Shown here piece after piece: positions 9,453 to 17,703 of a stretch of 50,410 nt of DNA. The first letter of the stretch is position 1, and the number at the start of each line of letters is the position of its first letter. The notes beneath the pieces are model-generated. The model saw nothing but the letters and a program-made list of their open reading frames with translations. It was not told the DNA's origin and did not search any database. The DNA comes from a virus. Location of the stretch: the IMG/VR virus record IMGVR_UViG_3300042521_003411, positions 1 through 50,410 of that record; one strand, 5' to 3'. Position numbers and translations under genes: made by a program.

Positions 9453-9738
9453 GGTCACCGACGATAGTGCAAACTGGTTGTTAAGAGGGATTATAGGGGC
9501 AGTCATCATTCTCTGTTCTGCTATAATTCTTGGCGTAGAAGGTAAAGGGTCTTCACAGAATTTTGCTGGTAGATCGCGTTGGTTAGCGACTTTTATTCTT
9601 AAGACGTTAGCTAGAGTGTTTCCCCAGTCTGTTCAAAAAGTGTTTGATGCTAGACGTTTTGTAAAATTAGCTTTTGATTTTATGAACGAACTTTTTGAAA
9701 CAATATACGAAAATAATAAACCAATGGACGCTGATTGA
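9436..9738 (+). CDS. Small membrane protein
   Basis: 100 residues from the ATG at 9436, which overlaps the end of the previous gene by 17 bp. One clear membrane segment (LLRGIIGAVIILCSAIILGV, about 15-34) followed by a basic helix-rich part. No family recognised. An alternative start at 9382 would lengthen the overlap and add no recognisable sequence. Confidence 0.65.
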   Translation: MEKETKVTDDSANWLLRGIIGAVIILCSAIILGVEGKGSSQNFAGRSRWLATFILKTLARVFPQSVQKVFDARRFVKLAFDFMNELFETIYENNKPMDAD

Positions 9739-9739
9739 A

Positions 9740-9916
9740 ATGGATAACAATATTTTATTAGCGATAGCATTTTATCTGATAGCTTGCATGGCACTGGCCA
9801 CTGCTATTGTAGCGATAACTATGGCGATCTTCAAAGTGTCTAGTTACCTTGTTTATACGGTGTTCGCTGTGTTGTATGAATTCGACCCGCTTGTAAAGGA
9901 GCATATTAATCGATGA
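9740..9916 (+). CDS. Small membrane protein
   Basis: 58 residues from the ATG at 9740, two bases after the previous stop. Two closely spaced hydrophobic stretches (LLAIAFYLIACMALATAIVAI and VSSYLVYTVFAVL) suggest one long or two short membrane helices. Function unknown; coupled to its neighbours on both sides. Confidence 0.65.
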   Translation: MDNNILLAIAFYLIACMALATAIVAITMAIFKVSSYLVYTVFAVLYEFDPLVKEHINR

Positions 9917-10281
9917 TTTCAGAATTAGACTCAGCTTTTGAATCTTTTCGTATCGCTGGGTTTGAATTAAATCCACAGTATCGTAGAACAATTAATAACG
10001 CACTTTTTCCTGACACAAAGGTTTATGAGGTTCGCAAGCCTGTTCCAGAAAGAGAGTGTGATATTTGTGTATTGATTTACGATAATTCTTCAGTTGATGA
10101 TTTGCCTTATATTCTCCCGTTGGTATATTTTGAATTGGTGGCATATTTTTCTATTTTTCATGATGATATCGAGAAAGTAGTGAACGTAACAACGATTGTG
10201 GAATCACCAGAAGAAGCGATCGCTACTTGGCATCATTTAGTAAAAGCGATCGATTTTGCCAATCAGATTGTGGTTGAATAG
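9913..10281 (+). CDS. Hypothetical acidic protein
   Basis: 122 residues; the ATG overlaps the previous TGA (ATGA). Contains RECDICVLIYDNSSVDDLPYILPLVYFELVAYFS; no domain recognised. Last gene of the SSB-RecD2 operon before the tail genes; a long inverted repeat follows 15 bp after the stop. Confidence 0.7.
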   Translation: MISELDSAFESFRIAGFELNPQYRRTINNALFPDTKVYEVRKPVPERECDICVLIYDNSSVDDLPYILPLVYFELVAYFSIFHDDIEKVVNVTTIVESPEEAIATWHHLVKAIDFANQIVVE

Positions 10282-10296
10282 CAATTAGCTTGATAC

Positions 10297-10354
10297 ACTT
10301 GAGGCAGAGTTAGTTAAGTTAGAATTATGTAGCTTAACTAATTATGCCTCAAGT
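10297..10354 (+). promoter_or_regulatory. Long inverted repeat covering a start codon
   Basis: The arm at 10297-10318 (ACTTGAGGCA, gag, TTAGTTAAG) is complementary to 10333-10354 except for the central 3 bases; the loop is 14 nt. The ATG of the tail gene at 10344 sits in the 3' arm and no Shine-Dalgarno sequence is seen before it. It could end the preceding operon, block translation of the tail gene on read-through RNA, or be a recombination site. Confidence 0.6.
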
Positions 10355-11906
10355 ATTTCCAGAAATACAATTAGTATTATGGTATGAAAATTCTGTTAAA
10401 GTAGAGACCAAAAACTCTTTAATAGAATACGGTACTAATGGTGTCATTGGTAGATCTAGAACTAACTTAGTAAATGATGTAAGAAAAACATTTAGTTTAC
10501 AAGGTGTTTTAAGAGATAGAAATGAAATAAACGATTTTTTATTATCTAATAGAGGTAAACCGTTTGTATTTCGTCCGTATAATGACGATTACTGCGGTCT
10601 TTTTGTATGTAGCAATTGGAGTTGGAGATGGACTGCATTAAATGTATGGGAATTTTCAGCTACTTTTAGTGAGGTATTCCGTCCTGGATGGATACCTACG
10701 GCCATTCCATATAGAATGGAGGCAGGTTCAGAATCTTCTGCTGACTTAATTTTAGAAGTACCGTCTATTTATTTATTATACAATGGATCTCAATCTGGTG
10801 CCTTTTTAGGATTAGTAGATCCATATTCACTAAACACTGGTGTAGAAAGTTCAGGTAATTTAAGATTAGAGAACGGTATACTTGAACCTTATACACTCTT
10901 TACTGGTAACGAAAACGGAGCTTCTTTAATAACCGGTGAAGTAGTTGTACAGACGTATGTCCTCATTGCTGGTGACGAAAGTGGTGCTGTAGTTGTTACT
11001 CCAGGCTATTTCTTATTATTCTCTGGATCTGAATCTGGTAGTGTACTGTCATTGGGAGAAGGTACCACATCACCCTATGAATTGAATACAGGTGTAGAAT
11101 CGAGCGTTAATATCGTACTGGGTGAACCTTCAGGTGTTGTATATTATCTGAATGGCGGTAACGAATCTAGTGCTGTTGTTTCTGTTCTAACAGACCTTGT
11201 GTTTGATCTAAATACCGGTAACGAATCTAGCGTCAATCTAGAATTGGGAGAAGGTTTTGTTCCAGATCCTTTCTATAGTAATGTTTCCTTGTTATTGTTT
11301 GGTAATGGTACTGATGGTAGTACGACCTTTGTAGACTCTGGACCGGCTAATAGAACCGTAACAATCTCTAGTGGTACTCCTATAATCACTACCTCTCAAT
11401 TTAAGTATGGTAATGGATCTATAACTGGAGGTAGAATTGAAACGCCTTATGATGCCGCTTTCGATTGGGGTACAGGAGATTTCACCATAGAATTTTGGTT
11501 TAGGTATAGCGGAACTCTTGCGTCTGAATTTAGATTTTGTACTGGTAAAACGGGCAACTTTTTTGCCTTTGGTAGTAGACTCTTCTCTGGTCGAAGAATT
11601 GGTGTTGTTCTAGAGAACGTTTCTTGGGATGTTGAACTCAGTTGGACGCCTGTTGGTGCTAACACTTGGGCACATATAGCTTTGACTAGGCAAGGCACCA
11701 CAATGAGAATATTCCAAAATGGTGTCAGTTTAGGATCTGCCTCGAATAGTAGAAATTGGAATATCAATAATAGTCCATTTTTAGTAATGCCTGATACTAA
11801 CATTGCATCTGGAGGCGCATGGTTTGATGATTTCAGAGTTACTAAAGGTATTGCTAGATACACTGCGAACTTCACTCCACCAACAGAACAATTGCCCACT
11901 CAATAG
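10344..11906 (+). CDS. Minor tail protein (gpM-like head) with repeats and LamG domain
   Basis: 520 residues. The first 115 resemble phage minor tail proteins of the lambda gpM type (FVFRPYNDDYCGLFVCSNW followed by WEFSATFSEVF). Then nine repeats of about 19-22 residues with a core like YxLNTGxESSxNLxLGEG (about 125-310). Residues about 320-520 form a LamG/concanavalin-like domain (GNGSITGGRIETPYDAAFDW, DFTIEFWFRY, WAHIALTRQGTTMRIFQNG, FDDFRVTKGIARYT). Likely a tail-tip protein carrying a glycan-binding adhesin outside the tail. The same gpM-like head occurs in the 810-residue protein at 19.1-21.5 kb. The start codon lies in an inverted repeat. Confidence 0.75.
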   Translation: MPQVFPEIQLVLWYENSVKVETKNSLIEYGTNGVIGRSRTNLVNDVRKTFSLQGVLRDRNEINDFLLSNRGKPFVFRPYNDDYCGLFVCSNWSWRWTALNVWEFSATFSEVFRPGWIPTAIPYRMEAGSESSADLILEVPSIYLLYNGSQSGAFLGLVDPYSLNTGVESSGNLRLENGILEPYTLFTGNENGASLITGEVVVQTYVLIAGDESGAVVVTPGYFLLFSGSESGSVLSLGEGTTSPYELNTGVESSVNIVLGEPSGVVYYLNGGNESSAVVSVLTDLVFDLNTGNESSVNLELGEGFVPDPFYSNVSLLLFGNGTDGSTTFVDSGPANRTVTISSGTPIITTSQFKYGNGSITGGRIETPYDAAFDWGTGDFTIEFWFRYSGTLASEFRFCTGKTGNFFAFGSRLFSGRRIGVVLENVSWDVELSWTPVGANTWAHIALTRQGTTMRIFQNGVSLGSASNSRNWNINNSPFLVMPDTNIASGGAWFDDFRVTKGIARYTANFTPPTEQLPTQ

Positions 11907-11983
11907 CTATTTCACTATAAATATTAGCTTTTACAAAATTCTAAACATATAGTAGTATAGGATTAGTCGAAAAATAAATAAAA

Positions 11984-12406
11984 ATGGCTCAACCAACTGG
12001 ATTTACACATTTTCAAGCAGGTCTTGCTAGACAGGCTAATCTATTATTTAATGGCGCTACCGCCGCCAGTGCTGGCGGTAAGATAAGACTGTGTACAAGT
12101 GCCGCCAACTATACAGCCACAAGCACGGCGATCGCAAACGAGTTGTCTGGTAGTGGTTATCCTGCTGGAGGACTATCGTTGGTCGTTTCGGCATCAGCTT
12201 GGAACTCAGGATCTAATCATCATCGCGTTACTTTCAATGATGTTACCTTGACGCCTACAGGCAATTTAACATTCAGATTTGCTGTTCTAACGGACGCTAG
12301 TAACAATTTGATCGGGTTCTGGTCTTGGGCGGCAGATGAAACATTAACCGCCAATATTCAATATCCATTTCAATCGTTGTATTATTTTACTAGAAACGCG
12401 GTTTAG
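11984..12406 (+). CDS. Putative virion/tail-fibre protein
   Basis: 140 residues, rich in small residues. LARQANLLFNG, GGKIRLCTSAANYTATSTAIANELSGSGYP and a C-terminal FRFAVLTDASNNLIGFW resemble a small structural family seen next to tail-fibre genes in many phages. It lies between an adhesin-type tail protein and gpK. No ribosome site is seen (AAATAAATAAAA before the ATG), common in cyanobacteria. Confidence 0.6.
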   Translation: MAQPTGFTHFQAGLARQANLLFNGATAASAGGKIRLCTSAANYTATSTAIANELSGSGYPAGGLSLVVSASAWNSGSNHHRVTFNDVTLTPTGNLTFRFAVLTDASNNLIGFWSWAADETLTANIQYPFQSLYYFTRNAV

Positions 12407-12476
12407 AAATTAGAAAATTTAGAAACTCACAATTCAAAACAAAACTAATAAAATCGTGGAATAGGAGATCCTCTAG

Positions 12477-12503
12477 ATGGGTTTATATACTCGTACAAAC
12501 TAA
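12477..12503 (+). CDS. Eight-codon upstream ORF of gpK
   Basis: ATG at 12477 with AGGAG 9-13 bp upstream encodes MGLYTRTN and stops in TAATG, which contains the gpK start. The good ribosome site belongs to this mini-ORF, so gpK is probably translated by re-initiation. It may also be the remnant of a lost gene. Confidence 0.5.
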   Translation: MGLYTRTN

Positions 12504-13312
12504 TGAAACCTAGCGATATATTGAATGATCGCGTAAAAGAAGCGATCGTTCGGGATTGTATGATCGACGTTGATAACGAACGTTGCGGTTTCGTATTGAA
12601 AGATCTATCAGTTATTCCTGTTACTAATATATCTGAAAAACCAAACGATTCTTTTATACCAGAACAAGAATCATTTGATAGCTATGAAGACGATATTATA
12701 GCCATCTATCACTCTCACAATACAGAATACACACCTGGGTATTTGTCATTAAGAGACATCGAACAATCTAGATCTCATCAGATACCCTATATTATGTATC
12801 ACACTACATTTGATGTATGGGATATGTTTGATGCTGACTATATTCACCCTTATCCACTAAGAGAACCTGATAATTATGGCACTTTAGACTACTTATTAAA
12901 TGTACCATTTTCTTGGGCTAGAGCTGATTGTGCTTGGCTCATAAGAGCGTATTATAAAATGTTTTTTAATTTTGATATAACTGATTATCCAAGACCGTTG
13001 GGCGATGATTGGTATAAAGAAGCTAGTAAAAGTAGTAAGGATGGAATGTATTACAATCTATTACTAAATCATCCAGGGATAACACAAGTTAATACTGAAA
13101 CCCCTAAAAAAGGGGATATCGTACTAATGCGATCGTTCGGTAGTCGTGTAGCCAATCATAGTGGTGTAATTGTAGAATCTGCTACAAGCGATCGTTATGC
13201 TACTATATTACACACGTTAGAATCGGGTACTTTTAGTCGTGTTGACCTATGGAGCGGTCCTAGATGGCATACAGGACGTTTACATTCCGTATGGAGATTA
13301 TCTCCTAGATAG
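12503..13312 (+). CDS. Tail assembly protein gpK-like (JAMM peptidase + NlpC/P60)
   Basis: 269 residues. The N-terminal half has the JAMM metal-site pattern YHSHNTEYTPGYLSLRDIEQS (HxH...D). The C-terminal half is NlpC/P60-like: ARADCAWLIRAYY with the catalytic Cys, then VANHSGVIVE with the His, and a later ILHTL. Lambda gpK has the same two-domain order and acts in tail-tip assembly; the NlpC/P60 part may cut peptidoglycan. Unlike in lambda, this gene is on the opposite strand from its usual partners L, I and J and runs into gpL end-to-end, overlapping by 15 bp. Confidence 0.85.
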   Translation: MKPSDILNDRVKEAIVRDCMIDVDNERCGFVLKDLSVIPVTNISEKPNDSFIPEQESFDSYEDDIIAIYHSHNTEYTPGYLSLRDIEQSRSHQIPYIMYHTTFDVWDMFDADYIHPYPLREPDNYGTLDYLLNVPFSWARADCAWLIRAYYKMFFNFDITDYPRPLGDDWYKEASKSSKDGMYYNLLLNHPGITQVNTETPKKGDIVLMRSFGSRVANHSGVIVESATSDRYATILHTLESGTFSRVDLWSGPRWHTGRLHSVWRLSPR

Positions 13313-13957
13313 TGTAGGAAAGGCACTTGTTGGCAATAAAAGATTGTTACCAAAACGTAGTTTACAAGATCTTATTGATTTACCACATTCATCTTTTGTG
13401 GGATCTGTTGTAGTTTGATCCGCTAACGTGAACATATTTGTTCCTGTATATCCACACTCAGGGCCTCTATATTCCCACACACAAGATCGCAGTGCATATC
13501 TACTAGGTAAAGTAGCTTGACCGAATTCTAATGGCGATGAGCCCTCAAATGTTATTTGCATCCAAGGTTCATAAGATATTACTCTACTTATTATGTAATC
13601 TATTTCTTGTAACTTTGCAGTAGAATCTGGTGTAGATCCACCATCTGTGAATCTAAATTTTGTTCTTATTATTTTTAGAGAAGAACCTTCTAGTCCATCT
13701 ACAGAGTCAATTAAATTTGATATAACACCATTAGGATCGCCAACATTGATTTCTAATCTTGGTACAGGGCCAGTAGATGTAATTTCTATTGTTTTATGTG
13801 TAACAGGGATTAGACTTATGCTACCACCCCAAGAAACTTGTTGATTAGAGAAGCGAAATACATCGAATGGATTATCAGGATTAAAATCCCTCAATATGTA
13901 TATATAAACGTCACTAGATTGATCTAAGCTTATTAAAGACTGTTTGAATTGTGTCAT
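13298..13957 (-). CDS. Minor tail protein gpL-like
   Basis: 219 residues. The C-terminal pattern of four cysteines, CVWEYRGPECGYTG then DECGKSIRSCKLRFG, is that of the lambda gpL family, whose cysteines hold an iron-sulfur cluster. The ending SAFPTLSRR corresponds to the GGFP-type end of relatives. The start overlaps the gpJ stop (ATGA). It probably links tail tube and tip. Confidence 0.88.
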   Translation of the reverse strand: MTQFKQSLISLDQSSDVYIYILRDFNPDNPFDVFRFSNQQVSWGGSISLIPVTHKTIEITSTGPVPRLEINVGDPNGVISNLIDSVDGLEGSSLKIIRTKFRFTDGGSTPDSTAKLQEIDYIISRVISYEPWMQITFEGSSPLEFGQATLPSRYALRSCVWEYRGPECGYTGTNMFTLADQTTTDPTKDECGKSIRSCKLRFGNNLLLPTSAFPTLSRR

Positions 13958-16593
13958 GCTGCGATTATACCTAAACGTCTGTTAAAAGATAGATATAAAT
14001 TTTGTGTAGCACCTGCGATCGCGGGGGATGATTCGACATATTGACTTATACCACCATTCAGTAGAACACTTGCTACACGTATATAGTATGTACCTGATGA
14101 TAAATTTTCTACTATTAGTTCATTAGTGGATACTGATAATATGGGTGACCAGGAACCAGTAGCACCTCGTTTCCATTGAACTTGATAAGAACTTATAAAT
14201 GATCCGCCTGTTGAAGGTCTACTCCATCGTGCTATTAGTTTGAATACATTAGCGCTTTGTTCTACAAAACCGACACCCAGATTAACAGGTGGTGGGGGTA
14301 TGACAGGGATTTCTTCTTCTTTTTCTGTGGATTCTAATTCCCATCCATTTTCGATTATATTGAATTTGTCTTCTCGATATTCAGTGGCTAAGATCTCTAT
14401 TAGTCCAGTATCTTCTACATCGACTTTTATTATTTGTACTCTATATTTTTTAGTAGTTATAACGTCTACGAACCAATTAGATTCTTGTAGGGGAGCTGTA
14501 GTAAAAGGAGTTGATACTTGTATTGTATCTGTAGAACCTGCCCCGTTACTGATCGTTCTAGTTTCTATTGTTAAGTCAGGCATGGTACAGGTTATAGAAT
14601 AGCCTGATGCATTTGGTAATATTATTTCTTGATCTAACTCTACTGTAGTGGTTGTAGCTGATGTTATTAGACCACCATGACGTTTTTTAGATCGCTTCCA
14701 ATCTACAATATTTATAATATCACCAGGTCTTATAAATACCGCGATCAATCTACACTTAAAGGACACTGTTTCTGTTTCTAAAAAATTAGAATAAACTTGA
14801 TAACGTCCTTGTCTATAAGCTTGACCTCTAGAAGTACATCCATAAGCAGCAAAATCAGTTTCTCTGTAACCAAATTTTTTAAGTGCATCTTGTACTTCTA
14901 CTGATTCTACTGTTTGTCTATAGTAATCATCTGGATCATTCCATGTTACATAAGCAACAGAGTATCTTGTTTGTATATCAGTTGATGAGTAACTGAACAT
15001 ACCGTTTTCTACATCAGCATTAGTAAACTGTTGAATAACATCACTAGGTTTATCCTGCCAGAATTTTAAGCATGTGCCATCCCAATAATAATGAGAATTA
15101 CAAGCACTTAGAAATCCTTCTAATACTTTATGTGCAGCTTCCCCTTGTTGTAGTACTGTATTACATCTAAATCTACGTTCTGTTCCACCAAAACCATTAG
15201 TTACAAACTCATTATTATATCTAGATATGTCATATAAATCATACGAAGATACTTGACAAGAATCTATTTGTTTACCTAAACCATAACGACTATTAGTTAG
15301 AATGTCATATAACTGCCACACCGGATCAGATGTTGCTATGGGCGGTTCATAAAGAGTACCATCCCATATCCCACTGAAGTCCAAGCCGCGATCTGTGTCG
15401 TTTACTACGGCATTACTAGGAATGGCTACAGTTCTACCACCAATCTTATACCCTCTTTGTGGTTCACTAGAGAACTGCTCTGCGTCAAATTCAGCACTCA
15501 CTACAGCCGTATGAGCATAATTTATCTTGGTATCATTTACGACAGTGGTGTAACTTACAAATTGAATAGTATTCTGTAAGTTACTATTAGGTGTTGGTTC
15601 TTCTACCAACTTTTCAACTCTTATAGTGATAGGACGGGCAGAATTGGTATAAGCGATCGGTATATTATACTCAAATTCTGTTGGACTAGAGAATTTTACT
15701 AAGCGATCTTCAGAATGAACTGTTGCAACACCACCAATATCGGTTAATTGTATTCTGAAGGCCATCCGGCTAGAAACTACATCTCCATCTTCTTCATATT
15801 GTTGTACTTGAAATGCTAGTCTAACTCTTACGAAACTTACATCAGTAACGGTGAAAGTTCTTGAAACAGGTACGTTAAATTTTACTTCTGTGTTAACACC
15901 AGTTTCAGATGTAAGCCCCTCTTTGATCGTAGCATCTAATAGTCGTTGTGAACCTGTACCGTTTCTACTATCCCATTTGAATCCTGTAACGTTCTTAGTA
16001 CCGTCAGCATTACCTACAGGGGTTCTATCCAAGTAGATGGAACGATCGCCTTCTAATAGTCCTTCTATTGGACCTTCTGATAGGGCTTCTACAACTACAG
16101 CTCTTGCAGAACTGATCGCTGTGTCAGGATCAATAGTACGATTTTTGGATTTACCACCGCCACCGTTACTAGAAAAAATACCATGTTCACCTACAAGATA
16201 CGTGTGATAATCGTCTACAACAAAATTGTATACAGTAGTATTTTCTAATTCTTCGATTTTTAATAACGGTCTGTATTCTAAATATTTGTCAATAAAAAAT
16301 TCGTCTATATTCCATCTACCAATTTCTTTGAAAGAATTACGTTCTGTATAGAACGCATGATTTGGAGTTGCTATTACATAACCACCCCAATAGGTATATC
16401 TAAATACTTGTTGGTTATTATGAACACTTGTGGATAATACTTTTTTGATCGAGATTCTATTTTCTGGAGAGAAACAAAATACTTCATCACCTGTTTTTAT
16501 ATCTTGTATGGGTATTAATCCTAATGGTGTCTGTATAAGAGTATCACCACTAAGACATCCTCCTTCACCCCAGAACTCATCAAATTTCATCAC
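13954..16593 (-). CDS. Tail tip protein gpJ-like with inserted Hint domain
   Basis: 879 residues. Residues 144-260 carry the gpJ start: GGGGKSKNRTIDP, then VVVEALSEGPIEGLLEGDRSIYLDRTPV, as in lambda J. The central part (about 430-640: GEAAHKVLEGFLSACN, VAYVTWNDPDDYYRQ, IRPGDIINIVDW) follows the baseplate-hub fold, and about 764-860 is a fibronectin type III domain (YQVQWKRGATGSW, GTYYIRVASV). Residues 13-143 are a Hint/intein-like insertion, described separately. The protein forms the tail tip and commonly decides host specificity; at 879 residues it is shorter than lambda J. It is coupled to gpI upstream and gpL downstream by 4-bp overlaps. Confidence 0.9.
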   Translation of the reverse strand: MMKFDEFWGEGGCLSGDTLIQTPLGLIPIQDIKTGDEVFCFSPENRISIKKVLSTSVHNNQQVFRYTYWGGYVIATPNHAFYTERNSFKEIGRWNIDEFFIDKYLEYRPLLKIEELENTTVYNFVVDDYHTYLVGEHGIFSSNGGGGKSKNRTIDPDTAISSARAVVVEALSEGPIEGLLEGDRSIYLDRTPVGNADGTKNVTGFKWDSRNGTGSQRLLDATIKEGLTSETGVNTEVKFNVPVSRTFTVTDVSFVRVRLAFQVQQYEEDGDVVSSRMAFRIQLTDIGGVATVHSEDRLVKFSSPTEFEYNIPIAYTNSARPITIRVEKLVEEPTPNSNLQNTIQFVSYTTVVNDTKINYAHTAVVSAEFDAEQFSSEPQRGYKIGGRTVAIPSNAVVNDTDRGLDFSGIWDGTLYEPPIATSDPVWQLYDILTNSRYGLGKQIDSCQVSSYDLYDISRYNNEFVTNGFGGTERRFRCNTVLQQGEAAHKVLEGFLSACNSHYYWDGTCLKFWQDKPSDVIQQFTNADVENGMFSYSSTDIQTRYSVAYVTWNDPDDYYRQTVESVEVQDALKKFGYRETDFAAYGCTSRGQAYRQGRYQVYSNFLETETVSFKCRLIAVFIRPGDIINIVDWKRSKKRHGGLITSATTTTVELDQEIILPNASGYSITCTMPDLTIETRTISNGAGSTDTIQVSTPFTTAPLQESNWFVDVITTKKYRVQIIKVDVEDTGLIEILATEYREDKFNIIENGWELESTEKEEEIPVIPPPPVNLGVGFVEQSANVFKLIARWSRPSTGGSFISSYQVQWKRGATGSWSPILSVSTNELIVENLSSGTYYIRVASVLLNGGISQYVESSPAIAGATQNLYLSFNRRLGIIAA
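16165..16557 (-). other. Hint (intein-like) domain in gpJ
   Basis: Residues 13-143 of gpJ. Block A is CLSGDTLIQTPLG with GDEVFCF, block B is ATPNHAFYT (conserved T and H), block F is VYNFVVDDYHTYLV and the end is GIFSSN followed by GGGG. There is no room for a homing endonuclease. The usual penultimate His of block G is Ser, and the following residue is Gly rather than Cys/Ser/Thr, so ordinary splicing is unlikely; cleavage or a bacterial-intein-like (BIL) activity is more probable. Confidence 0.88.
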
Positions 16594-17171
16594 GATCCGC
16601 CTACATTGGTAGCTGTGATGTACGATCGCACTGTGGCAGATAGTACCATAGATGGTGCTAGCATAACGCCATATACTACATATATACGCTGTCCTATTTC
16701 TGCTGTATTAGAAACACCGGAAAATATAAAAGATTTTTGATTCTCGGCACTTGCGTCGTTTTTTGGTTTTTGTCCCATTAAGCCGGATACAAGTAATAAA
16801 GAACCTGTAACGATTAATTGAACAGCGCTCAGACCTAATAAACCCCCAGAGAATATCAATCCTCCAGCAATAAGAGCTGTACCAAGAATTATTTTTCCTA
16901 CTTTACCAGCACCACTAGGCAAAGCTGTAATATGAACACTTTTATCTTTTACTATAGGATCTGATAGTTCATCTTCTCCTATTTCATAATTTCCGTGTCT
17001 GACTTTGAAGAATGTACCTTTTCCTGTTTCATCTAGGATAAATTGTCTGAAATCTTTGAAATTAACTTCTAGAAATCTAACACAATCTTTGGTGCTATGC
17101 GCTACACATCTAAATTCTTTACCATATTTCTTTCGTAGAGAACCATGTAAATAAATAGTAGTGTACATCAC
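16590..17171 (-). CDS. Tail assembly protein gpI-like
   Basis: 193 residues. The first 85 have the beta-grasp start of lambda gpI relatives (TTIYLHGSLRKKYG, VRFLEVNFKDFRQFI). A Gly-rich hydrophobic stretch follows (KVGKIILGTALIAGGLIFSGGLLGLSAVQLIVTG, about 89-125), and the C-terminus (FSGVSNTAEIGQRIYVVYG) is the conserved gpI ending that contacts gpJ. It overlaps gpJ by 4 bp. The order I-J here matches lambda. Confidence 0.88.
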   Translation of the reverse strand: MMYTTIYLHGSLRKKYGKEFRCVAHSTKDCVRFLEVNFKDFRQFILDETGKGTFFKVRHGNYEIGEDELSDPIVKDKSVHITALPSGAGKVGKIILGTALIAGGLIFSGGLLGLSAVQLIVTGSLLLVSGLMGQKPKNDASAENQKSFIFSGVSNTAEIGQRIYVVYGVMLAPSMVLSATVRSYITATNVGGS

Positions 17172-17641
17172 ACCGTCCTTGTTACATATGTTATGTTGTA
17201 ACCAATTGTATTTGCACCATTGAGATTAATAACAAGAGCTGTATTCGCTGCAAGATCTAAAGAAGCATGTGGATGATACTCAACGCGATCTCTAAAACCA
17301 ACTGTACCTTTTGCTGACAATAATACTCGTCTAACATTTGTGGATGTACCACTTCGGACGATCGCTAATGTTTCTACAGCGCTTTCATTTTGGAGTTCTA
17401 AGTTTAATACTTTTATATAGTTACCACTACCAGGCGCGTTTATTATCGTATTATTACCACTGATAGATATAGTGCCTGTTAGGTAGAGTTTCGTTACACC
17501 ATGGTTACCCATGTCTGCAAGAACTTCATCATAAGAATGAGGTGTGTATATAGGCACCGAACCAGATAACCCTTTATCTTCTGAAAGGAGTATAGCCGGA
17601 TTGGTATTACCGTCTAAAACTGATATGTTCCTGGTAGGCAT
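17168..17641 (-). CDS. Putative virion protein
   Basis: 157 residues, beta-rich and low in charge (LYLTGTISISGNNTIINAPG, LDLAANTALVINLNGANTIGYNITYVT). No family recognised. It starts the gpI-J-L group with a 4-bp overlap and so is probably structural. About 60 bp without a gene precede it. Confidence 0.65.
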   Translation of the reverse strand: MPTRNISVLDGNTNPAILLSEDKGLSGSVPIYTPHSYDEVLADMGNHGVTKLYLTGTISISGNNTIINAPGSGNYIKVLNLELQNESAVETLAIVRSGTSTNVRRVLLSAKGTVGFRDRVEYHPHASLDLAANTALVINLNGANTIGYNITYVTRTV

Positions 17642-17703
17642 TTTTTTAGTTTATATAGCTAAGGTAACTATATCATAACAACGTTTTTGTTTCTGAAAGG
17701 TAG

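Noticed and set aside
16165-16557. A splicing intein with homing endonuclease
   Set aside because: About 131 residues leave no space for an endonuclease, and the C-terminal His and +1 nucleophile are missing; called Hint only.
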